Origin: JAGOLU01 sp037138475
GTDB taxonomy: Bacteria > Patescibacteriota > Microgenomatia > UBA1406 > GWC2-37-13
Assembly: GCA_037138475.1 (NCBI GenBank)
Contig: JBAXII010000003.1
Location: 1 to 64,000 of the forward strand
Reading direction: 5' to 3'
Length of the DNA: 64,000 bases
Shown: piece after piece, positions 1 to 6,667 of the stretch
Layout: every line of letters starts with the position of its first letter
How positions within the stretch are numbered: the first letter of the stretch is position 1
Notes under the pieces: generated by a model
Database searches by the model: none
What the model was told of the DNA's origin: nothing
Seen by the model: only the letters and a program-made list of their open reading frames with translations
Translations under genes and position numbers: made by a program

Positions 1-51
1 TCTCAAGAAGCTCCGTTTTTGAAAGAGACAACACACAAAAGGTTACTTAGC

Positions 52-576
52 TCATTTTTCTTCGTCAATATCTATTCCTCTCGTTTTTGGATTATTGATA
101 TAACCATAAGGTGCTTTGCTTGGCCAAACACCATTCCTCAATTTCTGTCTGTTTCCCCGCTTTACATTTTCAGATAGATTGTCCACATAATATTTCGACT
201 GACCAAAGGCGATTGAAAGCATAAATTTTCCTTGTGGTGTGCTTTCAAACCAAAACGAGGGGAACTTTAAATCAAGGAGTTTGCCTGTATCCAAAAGATA
301 AATTATTTTACCGCCGTCAATAGAATTTCTGGCTAAACGGTCAGGATGCCATGAAAGAATGGCGTTAGCTTGTCCCTTCTCGATTTTTTTCAGGACTTCC
401 GCAAATTGTTCTCTCCCCGGAATTTTGGCAGTTTTTGCCTCGGTGATAAATTCAGTAACAGTCAGGTTTTCTCTTTTGGCAAACTCCTTGAGCTCGGAAA
501 TTTGCGCCTCAATAGATAAAACTTGTTTGTCTTTTTCATCTGTGGATTTTCGGCAATAAGCAATATATTTGATCAT
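52..576 (-). CDS. Truncated serine recombinase (resolvase N-terminal domain)
   Basis: The 174-residue product carries the catalytic domain of a serine recombinase, the enzyme class that breaks and rejoins DNA through a phosphoserine link. The nucleophile is Ser11 in the motif YCRKS, and the conserved SWHPDRLAR stretch lies near residues 75-83. Family knowledge: large serine recombinases run about 450-550 residues, with DNA-binding domains after the catalytic one. Here a TGA stops the frame just after the catalytic domain, and no other frame continues for more than a few codons to the window edge, so this is a fragment, a decayed gene or an assembly frameshift. It reads away from the repeat-flanked cassette at 716-2164, which it may once have mobilised (inference). 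Confidence 0.7.
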   Translation of the reverse strand: MIKYIAYCRKSTDEKDKQVLSIEAQISELKEFAKRENLTVTEFITEAKTAKIPGREQFAEVLKKIEKGQANAILSWHPDRLARNSIDGGKIIYLLDTGKLLDLKFPSFWFESTPQGKFMLSIAFGQSKYYVDNLSENVKRGNRQKLRNGVWPSKAPYGYINNPKTRGIDIDEEK

Positions 577-656
577 GGTTTTGTTTCTCCTAAATTTTTG
601 CGTTTTTCTTCATTCTTTTTTACGGCGGCTCTCGGCGAATTTGAATTATGCCTTTA

Positions 657-692
657 GGGCGCTCGCAACGGGCGGGGGCGTTGCGAGCGCCC
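657..692. repeat. GC-rich perfect hairpin
   Basis: Perfect 14-bp arms (657-670 and 679-692, GGGCGCTCGCAACG and its complement) enclose an 8-base loop. A smaller hairpin (TTGCG/CGCAA, 697-710) follows. GC content is far above the surrounding AT-rich DNA. The hairpin belongs to the hairpin-dense tract between the recombinase and the cassette. There is no T-run beside it, so it is not a typical terminator. Confidence 0.65.
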
Positions 693-715
693 CACCTTGC
701 GAATCCGCAATTTCC

Positions 716-835
716 AAAATGGTGAACGTTTTCGAAAAAATTCGAACTGATTTCAAACAAAGGTAGGCGCGGCGAGTGCGGCCGGACACTCGCCGCGCCA
801 TCCTCGCTCGGCCTTCAGCCTCGTAATATTTTAAA
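716..835 (+). repeat. Left copy of a ~115-bp hairpin-bearing repeat flanking a cassette
   Basis: This segment matches, in inverted orientation, the segment 2050-2164. Shared blocks in order are TGGTGAACGTTTT, AATTCGAAC, ATTTCAAA, AAAGGTAG, then a stem-loop, then CGCTCGGCCTTC-GCCTCG and TAATATTTT. The stem-loop here has 13-bp perfect arms (766-778 and 787-799). In the other copy the arm sequence differs but pairing is kept, which suggests the folded structure matters. Function unknown; a recombination site or the end of a mobile element is the likeliest reading. Confidence 0.6.
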
Positions 836-912
836 ATGTCGGCTCGAACAGACAATTTCTTGAAAAGAAGTTGTCTCAAAGAAAAACGCAAAAATTTTAA
901 AGAACTTTTATT

Positions 913-1010
913 TATAAACTTTAATGGCGCAACCAGTTGGATACAGATAAGAATTGCGTCTTACTGTCTGATTGCGCCATCAAAAAACGCAATTCCCGAA
1001 ATCTGTATCC
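913..1010 (+). ncRNA. Candidate pseudoknotted structured element
   Basis: Three complementary pairs interleave: 924-932 with 972-980 (ATGGCGCAA), 939-948 with 1001-1010 (GGATACAGAT) and 951-959 with 987-995 (GAATTGCGT). The second and third pairs stack into one long hairpin; the first pairs upstream sequence with its loop, giving a pseudoknot. A TATAAA at 913-918 would start transcription close to the 5' strand of the pseudoknot. The element lies in the cassette upstream of the small membrane-protein gene at 1110. It could be a small RNA, a cis-regulator of that gene, or DNA-level inverted repeats. Only the pairing is certain. Confidence 0.4.
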
Positions 1011-1082
1011 ATAATAAATATACCAAAAATCAAAACACAAAAACAAGTGGAATATTACAAGATTTGCTTTTCGATTTTCGTG

Positions 1083-1100
1083 TATAATTATCTTGGAGGT
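1083..1100 (+). promoter_or_regulatory. -10 box and strong Shine-Dalgarno for the 1110 gene
   Basis: TATAAT at 1083-1088 is followed by GGAGGT at 1095-1100, ten bases before ATG 1110. A start about 7 bases after the -10 box would leave a leader barely long enough for the Shine-Dalgarno sequence. Such a strong ribosome-binding site is unusual in this window and supports the cassette being of foreign origin. Confidence 0.55.
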
Positions 1101-1109
1101 GAATAAAAA

Positions 1110-1391
1110 ATGGAAAAATATTTGATTTACTTATTAGCCGGTTTTATAGGTGGAATTATCAGAGGATTGGTGGGTTTTGTTAAAAACAAAACCATCGAAA
1201 AAGCAAATCATTTCAAACCCGAATATTTTTTGATCACTATTGCAATTTCTGGAATTGTAGGAGCGGCCGTCGGAATTTTGGCCGATACGGAATGGCAAGT
1301 TTCTTTTCTTGCCGGTTACGCCGGAACCGATTTTATTGAAAGTCTTTACAAAATCAAACTTGGTAAAGGACCTTCAAATTCGAAGATATGA
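1110..1391 (+). CDS. Small integral membrane protein of unknown function
   Basis: The 93-residue product is not recognised. It has two hydrophobic glycine-rich segments (about residues 4-22 and 40-58) separated by a basic loop (KNKTIEKANHFK), a shorter hydrophobic patch near 66-74 and a basic tail (KIKLGKGPSNSKI), so it probably spans the membrane twice. Size and build recall holins or small phage/plasmid membrane proteins, but no diagnostic motif is present. The start is fixed by the Shine-Dalgarno sequence GGAGGT ten bases upstream. It lies inside the repeat-flanked cassette, with a candidate pseudoknot upstream and the frameshifted gene 52 bases downstream, in AT-rich DNA unlike the housekeeping block. 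Confidence 0.55.
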   Translation: MEKYLIYLLAGFIGGIIRGLVGFVKNKTIEKANHFKPEYFLITIAISGIVGAAVGILADTEWQVSFLAGYAGTDFIESLYKIKLGKGPSNSKI

Positions 1392-1443
1392 AAATTTAAG
1401 TAATTTTTTATATAATTAAAGTAATAATTGAAGAGTAATATAT

Positions 1444-2015
1444 ATGTCAGAAGTATCACAATCAGAACCAATAAAAATAGAGGGCAATAAACTCTTAATC
1501 AACAGGGGTGAGCCAGCAAAATCAAAAGAAGCATTTTTTGGAATAATGGAGCAAAGAGTTCAAAGGTTGGCTGGTGATTCTTATTCGCGGTTAGCAGGGG
1601 CTGGATCAGCAATGGGACATTTCATGGGCGTTGTTTTTCAGGTTCCCGAAGGAAAAGCCATTGAAGATGCAACCATCTATGTCAATGAGGATGACTTTCG
1701 TGTAAACGGAGAAGATTTTACGGATGTTATTCCAGTTACAGTCAGGCATGAGACTTTTGAAATGTGGACTTATGCGAAAAACGGTTGGTCACTTTCACCC
1801 CCCCAGAACGTATTGGCAAAGAAAACCGTGTTGCTGTTGCGCACGGCCTAGCAACTCGTGAAGAATACAGATACGCTTTTGAAATCGGAAAGGCTGAAAG
1901 ATATTTAGAATATATTAAAAAATGGTCTTTGAGACTCCCAGAAAGCGAGAGGCGAAGGTTAATAGCAGAAAATGAGGAGGCGTATAATAAAGCTAGAACT
2001 CAAGTTAAAAGATAA
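1444..2015 (+). pseudogene. Frameshifted hypothetical gene (cassette cargo)
   Basis: Two overlapping reading frames, 1444-1851 and the end of 1764-2015, join into one protein of about 190 residues if a single base is added in a run of seven C at 1798-1804. The joined product reads through SLSPP into ERIGKENRVAVAHGLATREEYRYA. A VRHETFEMW motif near residue 102 and a later AHGLATREEYRYA motif put histidines and acids in a pattern that might bind a metal; this is speculation and the family is not recognised. The homopolymer makes an assembly error, phase variation or true decay all possible. It is followed by a hairpin and lies within the repeat-flanked cassette. Confidence 0.5.
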
Positions 2016-2016
2016 A

Positions 2017-2035
2017 TGCTCGGCGGAGCCGAGCA
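2017..2035 (+). terminator. Hairpin directly after the frameshifted gene
   Basis: TGCTCGGC (2017-2024) pairs perfectly with GCCGAGCA (2028-2035) around a 3-base loop; an A-rich stretch follows instead of a T-run on the plus strand. It begins one base after the stop codon. It could act as a terminator or belong to the neighbouring repeat, whose core also contains GCTCGGC. Confidence 0.4.
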
Positions 2036-2049
2036 AAAATCGCGCGCGC

Positions 2050-2164
2050 AAAAAATAAAAAATATTAGCGAGGCCGAAGGCCGAGCGCACAAATAGTGCG
2101 GCGGCTGGTGCGGTCAGCCGCCGCTACCTTTGAAATACGTTCGAATTTGTTAAAAACGTTCACC
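2050..2164 (-). repeat. Right, inverted copy of the ~115-bp hairpin-bearing repeat
   Basis: Read on the minus strand this repeats the block order of 716-835: TGGTGAACGTTTT, AATTCGAAC, ATTTCAAAGGTAG, a stem-loop, CGCTCGGCCTTCGGCCTCG, TAATATTTT. The stem-loop has 10-bp arms (2098-2107 and 2115-2124) whose sequence differs from the left copy while pairing is kept. The two copies face each other around the cassette genes, as expected for ends of a mobile unit or inverted recombination sites. Confidence 0.6.
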
Positions 2165-2260
2165 AATATATACCAACTTGTTTCCTTTAGAAGGAATAAG
2201 TATTCAGACATGGAAACATAACTCTGCTATTCCAATACCTTTCTCGCAGTTGTTCGCCGA

Positions 2261-2653
2261 TCATTTAGTCACCATCACTTGAGTTTCAGTAGGATCTGCC
2301 CCGTACTTGTTCGGGCCCTTAGTGCCAGGCATACACGCGACGACGAGATTGTAGATGGGTATCAACAGGATCCAACCACTCCTCTCCACGTCGTGCATGC
2401 GACGTACGGCGATTGCTAGGGATGGAATAAACATGGCAAAATTATAGAAATCTGAAAGGGTAAATCCGAAACCCAACTCTGAGTTTTTCTTTAGAAGCCC
2501 TCCTATAAGTCCAATGGCAAAAGATATCAAAAAATTCACCAACACAAACATCCAATATTGCCTTCTACTTGCCCGTCCAGTAAATACTGCATACTTATTT
2601 AACGCATCTGTGAAATAGTTCATAAGAGTAAATAATTGATAGTACCAATCCAT
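2261..2653 (-). CDS. DUF805 family membrane protein
   Basis: The 130-residue product fits the DUF805 family (YhaH-like small inner-membrane proteins) of unknown function. Recognisable features are the opening FTGRASRRQYWMFVLVNF near residues 24-41, the AVRRMHDVERSGW motif near residues 82-94, and the tail GPNKYGADP. Three to four hydrophobic segments are visible. Length is normal for the family. A TACTAT sequence lies just upstream of the start on the minus strand, compatible with a very short leader. It stands alone between the accessory cassette and the receiver/msrA pair, and reads towards the cassette. Confidence 0.8.
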   Translation of the reverse strand: MDWYYQLFTLMNYFTDALNKYAVFTGRASRRQYWMFVLVNFLISFAIGLIGGLLKKNSELGFGFTLSDFYNFAMFIPSLAIAVRRMHDVERSGWILLIPIYNLVVACMPGTKGPNKYGADPTETQVMVTK

Positions 2654-2790
2654 TTAAATAGTACGCTTATTATCACAATGTTCAAGTAGCACCAGTGATA
2701 GGCGCGCGCTTTTTCATATTCCCGATATGATAATTCAAGCAAGTGATACAATTACATCACTGCTCGGTATTAGATACATTTATTCAAACT

Positions 2791-3198
2791 ATGTCTGCCT
2801 CAAATACTCAAACTGAAAAAAAGGACAACTACAATGTGTTTGTGATTGACGGCACATCGACTTATGTAGATTACCTCAAGAATATTGGCATTCCAGAGGC
2901 GGGATGCAACTTTGTAGGATCTGCATCTACATTCGAAGAGGGTATGACTGCAGTAGACAGTTTTGGCAAATGGAGTGTGGATGCGGTGATTGTCGGTGGA
3001 AATCTGAGTGTTGGTGCAAAGGATGCTGTTGAAGGAGGACGCATAACTCAGAAGATACGCAAAGATGCTCCGGGAGTTTCTGTCATTGGAATGGGCAAGG
3101 AACCAGTGCCAGGCGCAGATTGCAATCCGACAAAGAGCAATATAGGTCAAATCACTCAGCTATTAGTCGCATTGCGGGAGAGAAAAAATAATGCATAA
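2791..3198 (+). CDS. Degenerate response-regulator receiver-like protein
   Basis: The product (about 135 residues from ATG 2791; a GTG at 2743 in the same frame would add 16) has the alternating pattern of a CheY-like receiver: NVFVIDG at strand 1, VDAVIVGG at strand 3, VSVIGMG at strand 4, and a final helix LLVALRERK. The residue after strand 3 that normally accepts phosphate (Asp) appears to be Gly in VIVGGN, so it may be a pseudo-receiver. No output domain is present. Its last 8 bases overlap the start of msrA, implying translational coupling. Assignment rests on fold pattern only. Confidence 0.5.
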   Translation: MSASNTQTEKKDNYNVFVIDGTSTYVDYLKNIGIPEAGCNFVGSASTFEEGMTAVDSFGKWSVDAVIVGGNLSVGAKDAVEGGRITQKIRKDAPGVSVIGMGKEPVPGADCNPTKSNIGQITQLLVALRERKNNA

Positions 3199-3685
3199 GA
3201 AACTAGTTCTCGGCGGGGGATGCTTTTGGGGGATGCAGGAGCTCATCCGCGCACAGCATGGCGTCGTGTCGACGGTGGTAGGATATGCAGGAGGTAAAGT
3301 GCAGAATCCAACATATGAGAATCATGAGGGACATGCAGAGGTGGTGGAGATCACCTATGATCCTGAGCTGACCAGCTATACAAATCTGCTCGACTTCTTT
3401 TTTCAGATCCACGATCCGACCACGATGAACCAGCAAGGCAATGATCGCGGGACGTCCTATCGCTCAGTCATATTTTATGCCGATGAGATGGAGAAAGCTG
3501 AGGCACAAAAGATGATCCAAATCGTAAATGACTCGAAGCAGTGGAAAGGTCCGGTGGTCACCACACTCGAGCCACTGGCCTCCTTTACGAAGGCCGAGGA
3601 GTATCACCAGGACTATCTCCAAAAGTATCCCGCAGGCTACACCTGCCACCGCAGATGGCGGGGGAGCTATACACAGCATGGGTGA
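3191..3685 (+). CDS. msrA: Peptide methionine sulfoxide reductase MsrA
   Basis: MsrA reduces the S-epimer of methionine sulfoxide in oxidised proteins, in the cytoplasm. The signature GGGCFWGMQ puts the catalytic cysteine at Cys11; other family marks are VVGYAGG, YENHEGHAEVVEITYDP, the FFFQIHDPTTMNQQGNDRGTSYRS block and EYHQDYLQKYP. Length (164) is usual for a single-domain MsrA. The start overlaps the upstream receiver-like gene by 8 bases. The carboxyl end is odd: after GYTCH it continues RRWRGSYTQHG, and this part lies in a 35-bp sequence that recurs at 4375-4409. The overlap suggests joint expression with the receiver-like protein. Confidence 0.93.
   Translation: MHKKLVLGGGCFWGMQELIRAQHGVVSTVVGYAGGKVQNPTYENHEGHAEVVEITYDPELTSYTNLLDFFFQIHDPTTMNQQGNDRGTSYRSVIFYADEMEKAEAQKMIQIVNDSKQWKGPVVTTLEPLASFTKAEEYHQDYLQKYPAGYTCHRRWRGSYTQHG
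3636..3670 (+). repeat. 35-bp repeat, copy 1 (inside the msrA 3' end)
   Basis: Identical at 33 of 35 positions to 4375-4409. In the msrA frame it encodes YTCHRRWRGSY. In the second copy both differences are silent in that frame (CAC to CAT, CGG to CGT), so the other copy may be a relic of a duplicated msrA end. Confidence 0.65.
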
Positions 3686-3810
3686 AGTATGTGCGGCATT
3701 AGTCACATATGCTCTGTGTGAACACAAGAAGAGAATTGATTGTGAGATTGCTCAGTCGGCGTAAAAGACCCTCAGCTGAACCTAGTTTTTTAATTTTCAG
3801 TTGCTGGCTG

Positions 3811-3819
3811 TGCTATACT
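3811..3819 (+). promoter_or_regulatory. Extended -10 promoter for the 3862 gene
   Basis: TGCTATACT is an extended -10 box (TGn plus TATACT at 3814-3819). The leader to ATG 3862 would be about 35 bases. No convincing -35 is seen, which is normal for extended -10 promoters. Confidence 0.45.
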
Positions 3820-3861
3820 GATTTACAGAGTTGATACTTTGGAAACGAAATATTCCTCACC

Positions 3862-4305
3862 ATGATAATATTTGTATTTTTGATTTGCGCAATTACGGTC
3901 AAAATCCTACTAAACGAGGAGAAAAAATCTGTAAAGATATCTGATGCGGCGAAAAGGATAAAGTCCAAAAAAATCAGATTATCGATATTTTGTTTTGCTC
4001 TCGGCATACTTAATCTAACTATATTTTCACCATTGTCGCTGGACATACTCAAGTCTAGTGGCGGCACAAATTACTTTCAGATACTTTATTACGCTAATTG
4101 GGCAGTACCTTTAGTTGCAATTCCACTTGCCTTATACATTGCTTTTTCGGATTCTATTCAAACCGAATTTAAAAGAAAAGTAGCACTTTATAACCTAAAG
4201 GATCAGGTAAATGTAAATAGTTTTCAATATACAAAGTTTGATTGGATAGTGCTTGCAATTTCGATTTCCCAAATATCCTTACTAGTGTTGCCATTTCTTC
4301 TTTAA
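3862..4305 (+). CDS. Hypothetical polytopic membrane protein
   Basis: The 147-residue product is not recognised. It has an N-terminal membrane segment (residues 1-17), a lysine-rich loop (SDAAKRIKSKKIR), two central hydrophobic segments (about 40-58 and 75-95) and a C-terminal one (about 130-147) ending in LLVLPFLL, so about four spans. Loops are basic on the presumed cytoplasmic side. An extended -10 box lies about 45 bases upstream. The gene sits alone between msrA and a palindrome-rich non-coding stretch. Base composition is more AT-rich than in its neighbours. Confidence 0.55.
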   Translation: MIIFVFLICAITVKILLNEEKKSVKISDAAKRIKSKKIRLSIFCFALGILNLTIFSPLSLDILKSSGGTNYFQILYYANWAVPLVAIPLALYIAFSDSIQTEFKRKVALYNLKDQVNVNSFQYTKFDWIVLAISISQISLLVLPFLL

Positions 4306-4374
4306 GAGATGCTCTGAGTGTGTTGCAATTGACCATTGCAGACTGGAGTCAATGAAGTAATAGAATCCATGAGA

Positions 4375-4409
4375 GCTACACCTGCCATCGCAGATGGCGT
4401 GGGAGCTAT
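4375..4409 (+). repeat. 35-bp repeat, copy 2 (intergenic)
   Basis: Second copy of the sequence at the msrA 3' end, with only silent differences in the msrA frame. It contains a small hairpin (GCCATC 4384-4389 with GATGGC 4393-4398). No other part of msrA is visible around it. Confidence 0.65.
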
Positions 4410-4443
4410 CTATAGTTAAAAAACTTAATCTTGCCTTTTTTAG

Positions 4444-4599
4444 ATCCTCGTTTTCACGAGGATGACGGGGGGATTCGTGGCAAGTGAAAAATGGCATGTC
4501 TATAACCTAAATCATTTACACCCCCCTCCCCATCCCGAAATGTCGGGATGGGGATACCCCCTCGTCCCGCTGTGCGGGATAAATTCGCGAACGAGGGGG
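4444..4599. repeat. Cluster of intergenic palindromes
   Basis: The stretch 4306-4803 has no supported gene. It holds three stem-loops: ATCCTCG/CGAGGAT (4444-4450 and 4457-4463), a 12-bp stem TCCCCATCCCGA (4527-4538 with 4543-4554), and CCCCCTCGT/ACGAGGGGG (4557-4565 with 4591-4599) enclosing CCCGC/GCGGG. The TCCCGA...TCGGGA core recurs at 6642-6667 and, in part, at 27471-27503, so these are members of a dispersed repeat class. They may also end transcription from the 3862 gene. Confidence 0.55.
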
Positions 4600-4803
4600 A
4601 GTCGCGCATACATTCATATTCTTTCCTTCTCATCCATACTCAGTCGGATCATAGTAGAATGTGTTTGTATATGCACCATCATTCTATTCGCCTCGCGATA
4701 GCTTCACTTTCAACAAGACTCATCTCGGTGCTGATGCCGTGCTTTTTTGTGATAGTGATCATGCTGTAGTCGCACGATGCAGTGCTGGCGTGTTACGAGT
4801 ACT

Positions 4804-5688
4804 ATGTCGACATCTTTCACTCTCATCCCAACCCAGCATGCAGAACACCTGGCGAAGCTGATGGCCTACTCGTCTCAGTGCGCTGTCGTGTACCTTCAGG
4901 CAAACGCTGATGAGGCGAGAATCTTTCCTGATGGGGAGGTATATGTAGAGGTGCCAGATATGCCACGTGGACAGCGTATAGTCATACTGCATTCAGGCGC
5001 GCCAGATCCAAACACAGGCATCGTCGAGCTCGAGCTGTTGCTTCAGACTCTGTCGCGCCTCGGCCACCAGCATCTCGAGGTATTTTTCAGTTACATGCCG
5101 TATGGGATGCAGGACAATCCCAAATCTACACATGCTGCTCATAGCGCTGAGGACTTGGTTCGAAAACTCGTGCAGTACCATGGAGTGAAGCGGATATATG
5201 TCCTCGACGCACACTTTGCAACACAACCGTGGGTAAAAAAGTATCCCCTTCGCTTTATAAGTGCATTTCCCCTTTTAGAAAAAGCTGTGAGAGTGGCATA
5301 TCCAGATGTGGTATTTCTTGCGCCAGATACAGGCTCACAACAACGGCTCGGTATCAGCGGTGCGAAAAAGATCCGCACGAATTCATTCGAAGTGGAGATC
5401 GTCACTGAAGCAAACTTTCGAGAACGTGTCAAAGGAAAGGTGATCGCTGTAGTTGATGATTTGGTTGAGACGGGTGGGACGATGACCGCATTTGCGGCGA
5501 CGTGCAAGGCACATGGTGCTACTACGGTGGTCGCCGCCGTCACACACGGATTACTGCAAGAGGGGATCGTGCGATTGCAAAAGTCATACTCGAAACTCTA
5601 TCTGACCAATAGTATTGATCGTCCCGCCGCAACTATAGATGTGTCCACGTTGATATTGGAAAGTCTCAGCTCATCAATGGACGCATAG
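4804..5688 (+). CDS. prs: Divergent ribose-phosphate pyrophosphokinase (PRPP synthetase family)
   Basis: Ribose-phosphate pyrophosphokinase makes PRPP from ribose 5-phosphate and ATP for nucleotide synthesis. The 294-residue product keeps the two-lobed phosphoribosyltransferase layout: FPDGEVYVEVP near residues 41-51, YMPYGMQDN in place of the usual FPYARQDR near residues 97-105, and the PRPP-binding loop VIAVVDDLVETGGTM near residues 214-228. Several other signature positions differ (LDAHFATQ for MDLHA, for example), so exact activity is not certain. Start 4804 gives the best N-terminus; an in-frame ATG at 4777 is possible. It is followed 15 bases later by the phosphodiester glycosidase gene, probably on the same transcript. 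Confidence 0.8.
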   Translation: MSTSFTLIPTQHAEHLAKLMAYSSQCAVVYLQANADEARIFPDGEVYVEVPDMPRGQRIVILHSGAPDPNTGIVELELLLQTLSRLGHQHLEVFFSYMPYGMQDNPKSTHAAHSAEDLVRKLVQYHGVKRIYVLDAHFATQPWVKKYPLRFISAFPLLEKAVRVAYPDVVFLAPDTGSQQRLGISGAKKIRTNSFEVEIVTEANFRERVKGKVIAVVDDLVETGGTMTAFAATCKAHGATTVVAAVTHGLLQEGIVRLQKSYSKLYLTNSIDRPAATIDVSTLILESLSSSMDA

Positions 5689-5703
5689 GACGATCGTGGG
5701 GAG

Positions 5704-6489
5704 ATGGATCTGCTAGACTTTCGTATGCAGTTGCGACATATACCGCTTGTTTTGTTTCTGGCCATTGGACTGATCACAGTCATTTCCTTTGTGAAGTCAG
5801 AGACTACCAAACCGTCCATATCTACTCGAAATGCTGCCATGCCTACTTCACCGTATGGCTATGCAGACGAGGCCAAAGTCATAGGCAGGTTTACCTATGA
5901 TCTCATCCCCCTTGAAGGGAAGAAGGTTGCGCTCTATCCAAATCACGATACAAAGCTCTCCTCGTCGGAACTCGTGGCAAAGTATGAGTGTGAGAGCGCG
6001 ACAAGTGGGAGCTTCTATGGACTCGATGACAAGCCCATCGGATTATTCATCAGTGAGGGGAGGCAGATCCAGAGTGAGTCGAGTAGCGATCTATTTATCG
6101 GGTTCCTGTCATCTGTAGATGGTGAGCGGATGGCGATCGGCAGGGTCGCGCCCACGCGTGTCGCGTGGGCGCTCCAGTCAGGACCCATCGTGTGGGATGG
6201 GGGACCGACGAGTATCCGTCTCAAATCTGATAAATCAGCGCGGCGCATTGTGGCAGCTGTAGATACCTCAGGGAGAGGATATCTCATTGTCCTTCATACG
6301 ATAGACAGTATTCATGACGGTCCACTGCTGACAGAGCTAGGCCAACTCGTGGCTGATATCGGAGACAGAGAAAAAATCTCTGTTGAGACTGCGCTCAATC
6401 TCGATGGAGGGTTCCACTCGTTCTTTATTCACACCGATACCAGGCTCCATGCACTAGCCACGCCAGGAAGTGTGATATGCGTGAAGTAA
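5704..6489 (+). CDS. Membrane-anchored phosphodiester glycosidase (NAGPA/DUF2233 family)
   Basis: The 261-residue product has an N-terminal membrane anchor (about residues 12-29) and then a phosphodiester glycosidase domain, known from the enzyme that uncovers mannose 6-phosphate and from bacterial exopolysaccharide proteins. Family marks are TSGSFYGLDDKPIGLFISEG near residues 100-119 and the terminal ALNLDGGFHSFF near residues 232-243. It likely acts outside the cytoplasm on phosphate-linked sugars of the envelope (inference). It follows the PRPP-synthetase-like gene by 15 bases. Its TAA stop is the first triplet of a heptamer array. Confidence 0.8.
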   Translation: MDLLDFRMQLRHIPLVLFLAIGLITVISFVKSETTKPSISTRNAAMPTSPYGYADEAKVIGRFTYDLIPLEGKKVALYPNHDTKLSSSELVAKYECESATSGSFYGLDDKPIGLFISEGRQIQSESSSDLFIGFLSSVDGERMAIGRVAPTRVAWALQSGPIVWDGGPTSIRLKSDKSARRIVAAVDTSGRGYLIVLHTIDSIHDGPLLTELGQLVADIGDREKISVETALNLDGGFHSFFIHTDTRLHALATPGSVICVK

Positions 6490-6521
6490 TTATTAATTAA
6501 TAATTAATAATTAATAATTAA
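6487..6521 (+). repeat. Heptamer array starting on a stop codon
   Basis: Five heptamers in exact register: TAATTAT followed by four TAATTAA. The first three bases are the TAA stop of the phosphodiester glycosidase. The same unit, also starting on a TAA stop, appears at 29834 and 32254. Confidence 0.8.
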
Positions 6522-6641
6522 CACCGAATATAATTTAATGGGATCTTTCCCCGCCGAATCGGCGGGTCAAGATGACTGGTGGCATGGGATCACGGGATGA
6601 CATGCAAGAAAATTTGACTTCTACAAATTTGCTAAGATATG

Positions 6642-6667
6642 GGTGATCCCGACATGTCGGGATCACC
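6642..6667. terminator. 26-bp perfect palindrome at the rsmI 3' end
   Basis: GGTGATCCCGACA is followed directly by its reverse complement (6642-6654 and 6655-6667). The rsmI stop codon (6663-6665) lies inside it. It sits between convergent transcripts and may end both, though no T-run follows on either side. A smaller stem, CCCGCCGA/TCGGCGGG (6550-6566), lies nearby. Confidence 0.5.

Noticed and set aside
52..60. UGA read as glycine (code 25), which would let the recombinase continue
   Set aside because: A prfB gene is present, rpoD and rsmI end at TGA, and the next in-frame codons after the recombinase TGA reach a TAA at once.
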